Made by a program: the position numbers and the translations under genes
Shown here: in pieces, positions 23,001-30,000 of the stretch
Layout of the letters: each line of letters begins with the position of its first letter
How positions within the stretch are numbered: position 1 is the first letter of the stretch
Notes under the pieces: generated by a model
Databases searched by the model: none
The model's input: the letters and a program-made list of their open reading frames with translations, nothing else
What the model was told of the DNA's origin: nothing
Origin: an uncultured Prevotella sp.
GTDB taxonomy: Bacteria > Bacteroidota > Bacteroidia > Bacteroidales > Bacteroidaceae
Length of the DNA: 64,000 nucleotides
Direction of reading: 5' to 3'
NCBI RefSeq assembly: GCF_946407605.1
Contig: NZ_CAMJOS010000010.1
Coordinates: forward strand, 1 to 64,000

Positions 23001-26000
23001 TATAGTTAGTTGTGCTCAAGTCAGATTCGCGATGGAAACCTACATGGGCAGCGTAGCTTGCACCACGTTCACCATTACCTCCACCATATACATTGTTGAT
23101 AATGGTAGAACCTAAAATCCACACCTCTGTACCTGGGACGGCAGCAGCATTACCACCACCATATACATTATCTATACTTGTCTGGTTACATCCTTCAATG
23201 ATGACCTGGGTGCTTCCTACGCCTGATGTTGTGGGCACATAATCTGCCTCATTACCACCACCATAGACAGCAGCCACATGATAGGTGTCGTTGTTAGAAG
23301 CAGCTGCCGTTCTAAATACATGCACATTGACCTGACCTAATGGCGTTCCCACCAAGTTGTTACAGCCGAATATCTGGGCCGTACCAGTATAGGTACGATC
23401 AAACTTGGTACCGTCAAGAATTACATTAACTGTTGTAGCAGCCGTTTTACCCGATGCAGTCTGATAGCCGCCACCAAATACATTTCCATAAATGGTGTTA
23501 CCATAGAGATTGACATCTACCGCATGAATCTCGCCCTCCTCAGAACCACCATAGACGTTACCATAAATATTAGCTGTTCCAGCGTAGCTCGTGACAGCAG
23601 ACTCCCCTTCGCCCGTTACAGTCTTTGTTCCTACGTTCAGCGTCGTCTTGCCAGTGACGCTTGTTGCAGATCCCTTACCGCCACCAAACAGCACATTGGG
23701 AATTGGATTGGGAGCTGTAGGAGCCGTTGTTGCGAAGGCCGAACCAATAGTTCCACCTGTTACCGTCACAGTTGATGTGCCACCTACCGTTCCACTGGTA
23801 TTACAACCGCCATACATAGCAGTCAATACATTACCAGAGGTCATACTGACCAAAGTATTGCCTGTAACACCGGCCTGGTTTCCACCGCCATACACATTAC
23901 TAATTCTCGAATTAGTGGCGCTCTCAGTGTTAGCCGTAGTACTGATAGTTACGTTCGTACCTCCTACAGAAGCCTCATTACCACCACCAAATACCTTCTC
24001 AACATAAGAACTGCCAGATACTGTAACAATAGGGGTACCTGTGTAATTAGCAACATTACCACCTCCATACACATTACTTATGGTATAAATATCAGGTGAT
24101 GTTGGGGAGTCTGTTCCCGTCACATTCACTGTTACTGTGCTCTGAGGTGCACCGTTGATATTGTTACAACCGAACACATTGGTGGCTTTACCACCACTGA
24201 CAGTAACAGTCACTGCTCCATTGACGAGGGCTGCAATGGCAGATACTTCCTCGTTTTCGTTTGTAGCCGGATTATCTTCCACAGCCAATCGTCCTAAACC
24301 GCCACCATAAACATTTCCAGTGATTGTGCCGCCTGCAATGGTGACTTGATGAGTGGTGGGGGTATTGCCACCTGTTCCCACGTTGGCCAAAGCTCCACCG
24401 CCATAGACGTCATGAGTAACAGTACCTGCATTGACATTCACAGCAGTATTTCCCGATACGTCTGCCAAATTACCGCCACCATAGATGGTGCCTACTGATG
24501 AGTTGGACTTTCGCAGATTAATCTGTGTGTTTCCTGATACTTGAGCCAGATCACCACCACCGTATACGTTGCCAGTGACTATAGCAGCATAGTTGGCGGG
24601 AGTAGTCTGAGAAGTATAATTTGGGTCTTGTGTAAGATTATATAAGAGCGAATTTTCCGTTTCAAGGTTGCCCATGGTTGTTGCATCGTAGCCGATATTG
24701 ACCTGCGGACTGGCTTCCACCGTTGCTGATGAACCCTTTGCACCGCCAAAGACATTGGCGACAGTGCCGTGGATGATGTTGACAACAGGCGAGATGCGTT
24801 CAGTACCACTGGCTGGCGTATAGTCTGGCTCGTAGGGTGTTACGTTGCCAGCACCATAGATATTATTAGTGACATTTAGCGGACATGTGCCTTCATTGTC
24901 AAGAACATTAACGGTAATCTTACCATGAATTCTACCGTTGATATTGCTGCCACCAAAAGCGTTCTCCATAGTTCCTCCATAGAGGTTGAGGGTGACATCG
25001 CCAGAGATGTCTGCTGATGCTGCCTCTCTCTCAGTTTGAGTGGCACTTGCTGCAGGAGTTATTCCCTTTGAACCACCAAAAACATTGGTAAAGGTACCAC
25101 CAAAAACGTTAAGAGTGACATTACCAGTAATGTCTGCCTGATTCGAACCTCCATAGAAACTACCTACGGTCATGTTTCCGTTACAGGTCAGAGTAGTTGT
25201 AATATTACCTGTCAGATCCGACATGTTAGCACCACCAAACGATTCGTTGATCATCAGGGGATAATCATTACAGTTGTCCTCAATTGACAAAGCCACATTG
25301 GTAATATTACCCTTACTATCACTACCGCCAAATACCTGATTGTAAAGACCGCCTCGTATTTCTGTTTTAGCGGTGCCATAGATATTAGCTCCAGGATTGT
25401 TATCACCTGCGCCATTACCACCACCGAACACGTTATAGAAGCGTCCGCCATCGATGATGACGTTGGTGTTAGCAGCAATAGCCCCTGTTCCTGTAGTACC
25501 GACATTCGCAGCATTACCACCACCATAAACTGCTTTTACTGTGTTTTCAGAACAGCCATAAACGTAAACCGTGGTACTATGGGGGGTGCTACCAGTCGGT
25601 GCCACTGGCGTATAATGAGCGAGGTTACCACCGCCATAAACCGCTTTGATGGCATAGCGTGCTTCACTGCTTTCATCTAAGTCCTCCAAATCAATATTTG
25701 TGACGTCGGGGAATTGGTTATTGTTGTCTCCATTTGTATGTGCTGTTTTATACACATTAACAAGAACATCGCCTTTAGGAGTTCCGTTGGCATTGTTACA
25801 ACCAAACACGGAGCCACCAATAGAGACATTTCCTGTAGGAGTAGTTGATGGAGATACAGGCGCTGTACCGATGTTGACGGTCACATTGCCATATACCTTG
25901 GCATCAACAGCTGTGACCGCTTCTACAGCAGGCTGGTAATCATCGTCACCGGGCTCTCCGTGAGCTTCTACGGCATCCGCTGCCTTTCGTCCCAGACCGC

Positions 26001-26970
26001 CACCATAGACGTCATGTCCGATTGAACCGCCAGTCAGATTGACTGTAGTCGTATAAGTCGCTGGATTAATAGTCTCATCGTTCTGTCCGTAGTTTGTTGC
26101 ATTGCCGATATTCGTATCGCCTAACGCACCACCACCATAGACATCGGTAGTCACTGTGCCACCTTGGATATTGACAGTCACCGAACCTGATACATTGGCA
26201 CTCAGACCTCCACCATAAACATTTACAGCCTTTCCGGCAGTCATTGTTACCGTTGTACTGGTTCCTTCGTATGTGGCTTGGTTACCACCGCCATAAACAT
26301 TCCGGACACCATCCTCTGCAGTACCGTTGATGTTAACCGCAATAACTCCCTTGGGAGTACCTAATACATTGTTGGCTCCAAATACATCACGAGCTTTTCC
26401 GGCAGTCATAGTAACAGTGACATCACCATAGACATTCGCAGGAACGTCATTCGCGTCGTTATCAGAATCATCATAACCCAGTCCACCGCCATAGACATCT
26501 TGTTTGATTTCACCACCAGTAATATTGACTTTGGTTTCTGTCTTCTTATAATAGGTTTCGTCTGCTTCCGCTGTACCCTCCGTATAGGCAGTGTAGTTGC
26601 CTCCCGACATGTAATAATAACCTACTAGGGACGTACCCGCAGTTAAGGTTACCGCATGATATGTTTGAGTGAATGCATTGTTTACCCAGTTATCCATATT
26701 AATATGAGCCTTTGCACCACCACCATATACATCACCTTCAACTACACCACTAGAGATGTTCACCGTGACAGATTGCCCCACGTCGGCTAGGTTACCGCCG
26801 CCATAGACATTACCTGTGATAACGACGCCTGCCGTTGACGTCATGGGACTACCCACGACTATCACCATGAGGAGCAACCGCCATGCGGTAGACCTTGCAG
26901 AACTGTTATATAACTTCCTCGCAGTCATATTCAACTTTCGTAATATCTGGTTGTCTATGTTATGTTTCAT
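5014..26970 (-). CDS. Giant secreted YGGG-repeat protein (7318 aa) with C-terminal BACON-like domain
   Basis: 7318 residues. A hydrophobic signal segment lies at about 29-48 (WRLLLMVIVVGSPMTSTAG) after a long basic N-region. Nearly all the rest is a repeat of about 30-40 residues: (V/I)(Y/F)GGG or FGG(S/A), a short loop, then GxTxVxIxGGxI. By density there may be around 200 copies. Regular G, T, V and I spacing with one GG(G) per turn suggests a parallel beta-solenoid; this is inference. Higher-order markers recur, such as FG(C/A)NNxxGTPKG and GCxxTSIxxVYGGGNAAxVP. Residues about 7225-7312 look like a BACON domain. No T9SS sorting domain or catalytic site is visible, so the export route is unclear. 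The ATG at 26970 lies in the context ACAAGATATGA also found at 31893. The stop codon abuts a heptamer tract. A surface adhesin or matrix role is inferred from its fimbrial neighbours. Confidence 0.85.
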   Translation of the reverse strand: MKHNIDNQILRKLNMTARKLYNSSARSTAWRLLLMVIVVGSPMTSTAGVVITGNVYGGGNLADVGQSVTVNISSGVVEGDVYGGGAKAHINMDNWVNNAFTQTYHAVTLTAGTSLVGYYYMSGGNYTAYTEGTAEADETYYKKTETKVNITGGEIKQDVYGGGLGYDDSDNDANDVPANVYGDVTVTMTAGKARDVFGANNVLGTPKGVIAVNINGTAEDGVRNVYGGGNQATYEGTSTTVTMTAGKAVNVYGGGLSANVSGSVTVNIQGGTVTTDVYGGGALGDTNIGNATNYGQNDETINPATYTTTVNLTGGSIGHDVYGGGLGRKAADAVEAHGEPGDDDYQPAVEAVTAVDAKVYGNVTVNIGTAPVSPSTTPTGNVSIGGSVFGCNNANGTPKGDVLVNVYKTAHTNGDNNNQFPDVTNIDLEDLDESSEARYAIKAVYGGGNLAHYTPVAPTGSTPHSTTVYVYGCSENTVKAVYGGGNAANVGTTGTGAIAANTNVIIDGGRFYNVFGGGNGAGDNNPGANIYGTAKTEIRGGLYNQVFGGSDSKGNITNVALSIEDNCNDYPLMINESFGGANMSDLTGNITTTLTCNGNMTVGSFYGGSNQADITGNVTLNVFGGTFTNVFGGSKGITPAASATQTEREAASADISGDVTLNLYGGTMENAFGGSNINGRIHGKITVNVLDNEGTCPLNVTNNIYGAGNVTPYEPDYTPASGTERISPVVNIIHGTVANVFGGAKGSSATVEASPQVNIGYDATTMGNLETENSLLYNLTQDPNYTSQTTPANYAAIVTGNVYGGGDLAQVSGNTQINLRKSNSSVGTIYGGGNLADVSGNTAVNVNAGTVTHDVYGGGALANVGTGGNTPTTHQVTIAGGTITGNVYGGGLGRLAVEDNPATNENEEVSAIAALVNGAVTVTVSGGKATNVFGCNNINGAPQSTVTVNVTGTDSPTSPDIYTISNVYGGGNVANYTGTPIVTVSGSSYVEKVFGGGNEASVGGTNVTISTTANTESATNSRISNVYGGGNQAGVTGNTLVSMTSGNVLTAMYGGCNTSGTVGGTSTVTVTGGTIGSAFATTAPTAPNPIPNVLFGGGKGSATSVTGKTTLNVGTKTVTGEGESAVTSYAGTANIYGNVYGGSEEGEIHAVDVNLYGNTIYGNVFGGGYQTASGKTAATTVNVILDGTKFDRTYTGTAQIFGCNNLVGTPLGQVNVHVFRTAAASNNDTYHVAAVYGGGNEADYVPTTSGVGSTQVIIEGCNQTSIDNVYGGGNAAAVPGTEVWILGSTIINNVYGGGNGERGASYAAHVGFHRESDLSTTNYSSGTGKTEVNLVAGTINDVYGGSNSNGDIRNGADVKTATQSSYTTKYGSTPTPNCCDKLVTQHIYGGGSQAEMSGDVNVILECMPDDYVDAVYGGAANATINGNVTLTVTSGKFGRVFGGNNQGGSINGTIRVVAKEEGCKPLEIGELYGGGNQAPYSKYGCEKVGDNWVPNTSETEGAVDHTIPTGQSDPVPYAIDVLVESCTSIGKIFGGGNLAEVIGNTHVEINMFHGNTTEPTPSTNRPIGTIGQVFGGGNEAKVTGSTTVDIGTDGETIDTETNTVLEEHKKGVVIASSDQFINPDYNPNDLVNYPLRKSITAGIYGGGNAADVDGDAEINIGTAQQSLGINITADIFGGGYGETTTVTGNVAVNIGTNAGTNESPNYVGYANITGDVYGGSAKGKVNATKDDNWDNTHLDRVTATTGNKTTTVNFYGGTISDTNPTSNKGNIYGGGYGRDDESGQLKDADVYGPITVNVYEGCSSTANVNNHVNNVFGCNNQNGTPKSTVVVNINGGTVSQSVYGGGNQAIMDGSPVVNVTGGIIGTDNEGGAEYGNVYGGGLGSNGTGNQTDLNKVKAGLVKGNTRINVSGGTILHNIYGGGAYGSVGTYTYDNSTSMPTGLATANTGKAEVYITGGTIGTDGNENGMVFGSSRGDVGAPDAIHDKLAWVYDTHVVIGDTTANATVTTSTPLIKGSVYGGGENGHNYNDASVRINGGTIGIESGSQIIDNNNTPADESDDKTYTGAAYPYRGNVYGAGCGTDKYWIDADNDQTVDDGEKHYNPLAGIVQGNVLVNITGGHVVHNIYGAGAMGSVGTADVATSGLTKVSISDGTVGVSGTVGDGNVFGAARGSADAISNEYALVRRNTNVTVSGGTINGNVYGGGELGCVGRYVISNDMRNFYWTDTPLDDINPADPTTYAYNNTGVCNVNITGSSASIKGHVFGGGKGKEDTFWCEKGIAYKTNVTITNGTVDHNVYGGGQVGRVENDATVKIGPDSGTGSPEIKGDVFGAGAGVETHGYSALVRGNTYVTIQSSAKVHENVYGGGELAAVGKYYLVDQAYLDSHSGTALEIGMPYSLVDENLGVCNVTVKGSAEIGYNGTGHLYGGGKGKVPSFYLGNTVSLSDTTQMPKRMMSYNSAVYNNNADNPIKDLWGYTDASHNYVWEYFNTRAKYHTFLETLALATRTVVSVEGSAKVNGSVYGGSESGFVQHNTSVTIKESSTIGKSTGGTVTGGDVYGGGLGLEIFEHAGRVSGNSTVNINGGNILNSVYGGGAYGVVKKNVTVNVSGGIVVNDVYGGGALADTNTENWNANGYEAVSGLTADVSVVTGLYTESGGSYTLIETENQKAASGTTYYQKGTWATDMNDASTGTTYKTIVNLNGGIVGNAYGGGLGRKAVAGSDAVPAHGEPGDPDYTPGTPEVAAVSAVAAMVYGDVTVTVNGAKFHQETAEEKEKVSFIDGSEERTDVPITKYGRVFGANNANGTPKGNIMVNVKRTIPEEDNVGHRYGYYEIHSVYGGGNLANYLPADGKNTQVLIEGCDETSIECVYGGGNSASVPQTLVTINGTFEIGMIFGGGNGDDPVKDASGTWGPNPGADVIKIGGVAGTGTINAKGGTIRWLYGGSNKKGLCGHIQENLDPDPNLNCPLKITNVYGAGKNADVESVFIVAKCPSSFGETVEYLYGGSYNARISGDVTMTLIGGQYKNVYGGNDSGGSIGGDITINIQETYDCDPIIIGNLYGGGNKAAYPGTGSTNGSITINVKSCTHIGNIFGGGFGGEATVNGTTQVNLNMTKGLWATDKNNVPFVLSRDKADFDGKTNEQIKNAIEAEIPNIEVVDLTNATFDREKYTIKCKVKNELGTIGNVYGGGDEAAVNGTTTVNIGTESSVAIMQHNSDGVPVKNNGTAESPVYIPIFDNDGKLISGYTYADIAYTSTPVLGANITGNVYGGGNNANVTEKTYVNICAKENTTTHEYESVTLASGAVGVTIEGTERHGVFGGGNLGIVEGETYIHQGGGNVNQSVYGGGCEADVKGNTYVTMLDGYVEDGVYGGGLMGSVGTVTARETLPTGHPTHDGCLGGKPKTFKANTGKCTVVVSGGQIGPDAAANNGMTANEIVDVGFVFGAGRGDVENPAVDPDVDFHTYVNETEVTIKGTALIMASVYGGGENGRVRGNTLVKIEGGQIGCGNLSLDNGKAKPYNENQFIDPTTTPVAVGNALAECSHWDYGRNTGTSESPNWVYETYDPYADDAPSLYPGGSSAHPSDGKTYYGCVFGGGSGYYPYVKATSGGKVTDYDWLPSAGAVEGNTKVLISGGHILTNVYGGNEYTDVLGSCTVKMSGGTLGVPRTVEQIAAHPLTCYLFGAGKGDPRSHFNGMTNVGSVNVEVSGGIIYGSVFGGAEDGHVVGDVDVQIKPGAVIGTWGTSYVDGNVFGGGRGFSGENVLAGNVGGNVTMTISGGTMMGSIYGGGRLGSVGLNTNGTMKADVADDESTQDVNESASYGHVTINITGGTIGNTNEYKYIAPDVTGAALTTATANMPNTLLESNNRLKHTKGGNVFAGGMGRRKKLDNVTDITNWTKLGNVKSTKLTISGDNTWIMGNVYGGGEFGAVTGSHTSAESRTVGTEIIVTGGTIGTEITGATPVKETVSVPDNGNSSVKYTFGSIYGGGMGVEEHDDNDNHGGSVTSNTSVSISGANTKVRASVYGGGEMAVVDESTYVTVSNGEIGRNEVHAKDGSEDEGYVMFGGATMGNVYGGGKGHVDHTLAGLVKGDTHVTISGGSIYHNVYGGGALGSVGTFTLADKVAYIPDGVPLTPWTSGGTAYVTITGGTIGISGRDNGMVNGSSRGDVAKPVEAKMGNPSTTIDKDPYDKVAWIKESRVTIGTDGSSSGPIIKGSVYGGGENGHNAGDAYVTVYSGTIGIADSSDPWYTFTNDEVKEKATITRGNVYGAGCGTDTYWDDADNDEVVDAGEEHNNLWAGIVTGNTYVTVSGGRVTNNVYGGGSMGSVGTITNDIDGTTFQHRSADKADLKQATTLYDFGLSWPLEITYGSNTGTANVTINGTAQIDNYVFGGARGKVEFGVSDITEHRYEEAKYANVRMSKVVIGTENQKDHSKPTIRTVYGGGEDGHVMEDAQVTIHGGTINRTVFGGGKGTSTFKSTLWDAKNEGHNKKDPNDSSKDLVEDVHSWTAGKVYGNTKVTINNGNVGWFVYGGGNMASVGKGNYSGGVDDYSKAGYGELPSADGNLWTTSTASSETKDLPWHFLNSGTTTVNILGGTIGTGLDEDQGADAFIDADGVPYGSVFGGSRGKAAASCRISPRYRYVPDFFMGYVNKTIINVGGTSTDDISTNSPTIKGSIYGGGQDGHVRNSTEVHIFNGNITGQSAENDPAGRSGHVFGAGSGIGTYKDGNLDKVNNSSGSVTCTATVEVNNGSVHGNIYGGGALASVGPPKTPAQTDDELKAASGSHKSYTYTKVDIKGGNIGGNVYGASRGPGDSYLDSNPHFDTTDGEYDATKYATDIWSFVNVTGGTVSGSVYGGGEGGIVKHDTEVSLTGGTITNDAYGGGKGTKYIDANVNGNTTVELNKELNPTDKGCIVNRIFGCNDYKGTPKGHVLVHVYATQNKDASKATIADKFALDDVNLSSVNTTDDLKKILADKIKVAQAISMNVSSYQSVYDNASAVEALKTAITGISSDIKTNADTDEKIAKIKALRYDVIAVYGGGNLAPYKPYGPAKDDTPADYKATTERTEVIIDGCQLTSIKQVYGGGNAAPVPASYLEVNGTYEIDEAFGGGNGADEYEFDDKWYQNPGANVGYYNYTTVSTTTEGHDGSTKAKAYPAVENTDAATKELRQQNYSYGSGIATTEIKGGKIHNVYGGSNKKGNISTTALSMYESMYDDCPIDVDESYGGGKDAPIDGNVDLKMECAHGVKEMFGGAKNADVNSDINLTITNGSSLERVFGGNNTSGAIAGSITVNIEEGGCEPIRIGELYAGGYLAPYSVYGYPMGGYGVYETENIDYGGDIGTIAQRIPHTKESYEAYKTNILTLKAADEEKLKDSSLSEEEKANIQLEINAFDAILNSYPKKDPRINVISATSIGNIYGGGYRAKVVGNPHVNINMTNGKVEVEDKGTGDTHDWQDANGTQYNSSERTTTYYVIVNDERKEVTRVEKTNSDVIPEPTTDYEETEGGNTYVYKDALGALYKHTLVKTRYWVELPVGEIGNIYGGGNLADIVGDTYVEIGTGKWLTWDAQGNPVWETTDASGHKYTSKQTGNAVNYTQAECSKQNAELRGYIPSGVKLTAEQASAVNTTLKLTGENVYVENSVIYTEDAALYNATLTGYWSTATVKTPEVLYQEGDEIPTGKQIGDVKTPAVYYTQAECNEHNKTITGYIACATALTAKQAVAVNEAIGSTYAAGATINMEDAAAYIATLNGHISTSDVKTPTAWTWYKDDVAQTSTPTPARNAATITGNVFGGGKGKADTFQCEKAMVGVDGDGIANPDGGTNVTIANGTVGTLEDGKLKAGTGNVYGGGMIGRVEKNTMVTIGVEANDAPVIYGDVFGAGQGVETHGYSALVRGNPTVIVQSNSKVLGSVYGGGEIASVARYKVVGSVPVALANKTSGNCKVIIRGNAEIGPDNMRMTAANGPDDTGHVFGAGKGVLPKVYDYATTGYDDSDTSEKDMHLPKHMVAGNTWEYYTNEADYLGFIETLALSSKTDVTISDNAFVKGSVYGGSLNGIVQYNTHVTIEGDCQIGQGQEITTRYKELNIFESNTPPIKSGSGSDAVYYDLECAHWDYDKDSGAPHDPYATYKQTVEGKDKYYYDDSYQESASARGGSSIAKDGHTYYGNVFGGGSGVIPYAPGKWHRAAGVVRGNTVLDITGGHILTSIYGGNEHTDVGMYDKDIYNEPTIPKSGGLCTVNFGGTATLGVPRTLEQIAAHPVTCYLFGAGKGDTRTFFNTWTNIREAEVNITGGRIYGSVFGGGEDGHVLENVTVNINESDYTADNTKTQTLIGTTGTSYVDGNVFGAGRGFTGDAITAGSIGGNVEVNISGGTMLGSVYGGGRLASVGIGFNAETSSNYGQFTEDVKDNPATTDVDETKTYGHITVNINGGTIGNDIEVLTNESNSHTKGGNVYGGSMGRLELLDGTTPNPLWPQLGQAKTATVNISGTALIKSNVYGGGEMGIMRDKTNINISGGTVNRDVYGGGYGSSITDEGYNATIESAGPDNTTVFFGYSPMKWAGIVGQETNVNINGGRVKKSVYGGGEMASVGIINYTLKAWRGTKEAAEADGNVVFKNPKTNEYAAYATIVKHDDENNSFALSWPYKYEFFPGYEGKTNITITGGRIGLTSAEDENNPFADKDNGDVYGGGKGIAGDYNDYFFCANVGSSEVTINYPANNTATPTNYLNPTSSSDTNPMVDCVAGAVYGGAENGHVMGDTKVTLTNGLIGHSLYGGGSGKGQFSTWLTMIPEERRTIDTNTGSGTAPEKKDDQYKATCYSITAGKVFGNTSVEMDGGYVIRNVYGGGNMGSVGKGNYAGGPDDYSTAGYGEKLTGDNKLWDGGNYFSQAFLNSGKCTVKITGGTVGYIDVTNPSNSMYPRNSSASLPYGSVFGGCRGESAPNVLESPRYLYCPEFFVGYANETEVIIGTSGQSNENAGMASKAPLILGSVYGGGQDGHIRRDAAVTVFSGEIGLPFTYDNRLNKLKTIAAGTTEEQAASITEDLDNLQWLARGNVYGAGSGIGMYKYDINYDGDFGDEVNYTTPGTNPRTSTLKEEDHSTSAGSVTRFTTVNINGGIIHRNVYGGGSLSTVGAPKIPVTRTDDPDRKGATGSRGVGYESLNRVNIAGTVGTPTDYQAHYGGEVYGASRGNAELGEKFSNTVWTEVNIKNGADVKGNVFGGGDSGPVNQDTEVNVGVSFSTGAPETMSFEKAGSSKTFTVTTDTNWEVFSNAKWLTVTPVSGKGEGASATVTVTAEANTATTPRTATITITGAGDTKTIKVTQAAATPPSGD
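5017..5300 (-). other. BACON-like domain at the C-terminus of the 7318-residue protein
   Basis: The last 95 or so residues contain the pattern F...AGSSKTFTVTTDTNWEV, AKWLTVTPVSGKG, ATVTVTAEANTATTPRTA, TITITGAG and IKVTQAA. This is the strand order and W/L spacing of BACON domains (Bacteroidetes-associated, often carbohydrate- or mucin-binding). It is the only non-repeat domain in the protein. Confidence 0.8.
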
Positions 26971-26998
26971 ATCTTGTTTATTCGTTTTCTTAGGTATT

Positions 26999-27047
26999 CC
27001 GAATTACTTCTTACCTCTTCATTCTTCCTTCTTCCATCACTCCTTGA
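26999..27047 (-). repeat. Degenerate GGAAGAA/GTGAAGA heptamer tract at the end of the middle giant gene
   Basis: Purine-rich units (GGAAGAA, GGAAGAA, TGAAGAG) run from the TGA stop of the middle YGGG gene into the 66-bp gap before the 7318-residue gene. In the frame shared by the two genes the gap contains TGA and TAA codons in addition to the TGA stop. Confidence 0.6.
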
Positions 27048-30000
27048 TGTTTACCGTGGTGCTGCCGGAAACAGCACCCTTGTTTCCACCGCCATAAACA
27101 TTGCCAAGTATCTCAGTGTTACCACTAATATTGATAGTAGTAGAAGCATCAGTAGGATTTGTTGTATTGTTCACAGCACTCGCATCTCCTCCTCCATATA
27201 CATGACCTGTGGTGTCATCGCCAACAGTACCGATGGTGGTTTTTCCATTCGTGTCACTGGTTGTTAAGTTAAGAATGACTGCTTTTGTGACAACACCAAG
27301 ATTTTCCAATGAATTCCAAGTATAGCAATACCATTTTGTTTCATTGTCAACAGTTTTAGAATATGTCGGAGAGGCTTTGCGCTCAGACTCGCTCATTCCA
27401 TTCAGGTCGTTAGTCCACTCATATACTTTACCGTCATCTTCTATATGACCATCGGTGATGATACCGGCATTGTCAATAGACGGGAAACTCTTATTAGCTT
27501 TGTCATGCACTTGGAATGTAGGAATCGTAGCTGAAAATCCTGCACCAAAGACTTCGCCTTTGACGGTGGTATTCTTAAGCGTTGAGGTAACAGTTCCGTC
27601 AACAGTAGCAAGATTACCTCCACCATAGAAGTTATTCTCCACAATACAATCAGTCAACGTGCTCTTCACATTACCAGTAATAGTGATTCCAAACTGAATC
27701 CATCTGATAAAGCCACGCTGAGTAATTTGATCTACGCCACTCGCATTTGGCACGCCGTTGGATTGATTAAACACCTCAAATTCATATTCTGCATGGAATC
27801 CTTTGTTGGTATTTCCGTCATCGTATGCTGCTGTCACACCATTTTCTTTATTCAAAGGATTAAAGTTTTGCCAGTTCCAACTACCGTCCCACGTACCAAT
27901 ATGGCTAGAAGCTTGGTCACCGTCATTTTGTAATTGTCTGTAATAGCTATTACCTCCATTTCCGCCACCATAGAACACACCAAAGGTAGTACCTGTTGCA
28001 TCGGTGGTCACCGTCTTTCCCGTCATATTGCCAACTACAGGGCCACCACAATATTTATCCACATGGCTGTTATCAATAGTTACTTTGATGTTTCCTCCGA
28101 TAGGATTTGAACCGTTAATGCCGCCACCATAGAACTCTCCAATAATAGCATGGTTTATTTCAAAAGTAACGTTACCATTTATTTTTTCGTATCCAGAGCC
28201 GTATATCTTACCGAAATTACCACCATCAATAAAACAGAACGGATCACCCTGATCGTCTCGTGGGGTAATATCTGCTCTATATAGTCCAGATAAATAGAAT
28301 TCTGGATAATCACCTCCTATTACATTGACAGGACAAAGCTTGACTTTTGCCTTATTTGTTTCAGCAGTATTGGGGTGAGTTCCAGGACCAAAACGGTGAA
28401 ACCACAAATGTCCTCCGAGAAGGAAATAGCCAGTTCTATTTCCGTTGCCATATCTTACGGACAACTGATCGAATTCGCCGCCATTGAGAATTACAGGAAC
28501 ATCATTTGCAATTCTGTTATTGCCTCCATCTTGTCCACAGTCCCATTCAAACTGAGTAGTACGCATGAATGACGTTTCCGTAATCTCAAAATGTCCCTGA
28601 GGTACAAAAATACCGATAGAATATGCATTTTTATCATGACGTACAGCAAGACCAAGTTCAACAACTGGCAGAAAATCGAAACGCACAGGCTGTATACCAG
28701 GACGGTCTGTATTGGTTCTGAACTGTAGCTGAAGACAGTAGTCTGGTTCGTTATCAAAATCAAAGTCAGCACTCATAATGGTAAAAGGATGCCATTTGCT
28801 GTCCAAATTATAACCAATGCTATTTGCAGCGCTTTTATCACCACCATTCTTTACTTGATGGTTTCCAATCAAAACAATGGCTTGGTCATACACGGTTGGA
28901 TATGTAGAAGATGTACCGAGGGCCTTAATAGCATTCTGAAGGTCATCATAAACATCTACGTTTTGGAATTTATTCTCTACCGTGCCAGCAGGAGCAAAAT
29001 TTGTAGATTCTGTTCTGTCTGCTTTTCTGTAGCCTCCTGCAGTAACCTTTACACGGTCTATACTATAGCCTCGGTTAGCCAAATATACCGCTTTACCCCA
29101 ATGGGCCGTGATAGTGATAGACTCCACGCCTTCAGGAACATAGAAGTATCCACCTTGAGCGTATATACGACCATTGTAACTGTTGCGGTCCGCAAAGTTG
29201 TAGTTTACAGCATCGCTACCACCAGAAATCTCCCAGCCTGTCACAACCCAATCGGTATAATTCCCAGCATACTTTGCTGCGTGGTCGGCTCCATTAGGAT
29301 CACCAAACACGTCATTATAATAAGGCAACTGTATCTTTCCATAACAGTAATCATTGTATTCTGTATCCATCGCTGTAATATTGATGGATTTACTGGTTGA
29401 ACCCGTAGGATGTTTTGTACCTGAATGATGACTACCCGCATTGATAGTAACAGAGACACTTCCCAATATCTGTCCTTCAGTATCAGGAGCCGCATGTTTT
29501 CCCCAATGACTGGACGCATTATCTCTATTAGTCCATTGTTTGGTTGACGGATTAACACGCCTGTCTTCGTCAGGATTGATAATGGAAGGATATTTTCCCC
29601 ACGGTTTCAAGATCGGATAAGGCGCTATAGCAGGATCAAGTACCCATTTAGCGATACCAACATCAGACACGTCAACATCAGTCGGTACCGTCTCATTTGT
29701 TCCATTCACCCACCATGTACAGAGTTTCTTGTTGCTATTGAGAATGCTTCGATAGTACTCAAAGCGTGTCAGATTCTTCTCCTCGGCAGGCCATGAACGG
29801 TTATAGCCAGTTGGAGTGAATGTAGCGGCCTTACGATAGTAGCAGTAAGGGTTGATGCCATCGTCGGCATCATTATTGATAGAGTTATTACCATATACGG
29901 GATACTTCTCCGTACCACCTGTGATATCACCGTAAAACATGCAGTTTACAACAATTGTCTTGAGACTGCTTTGTGTGGAAGCCTGGGCATTATTACCAAC

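Noticed and set aside
26970..27037. Programmed frameshift or readthrough joining the two giant genes
   Set aside because: The genes are already in the same frame and three stop codons separate them; no slippery site or readthrough context was seen.
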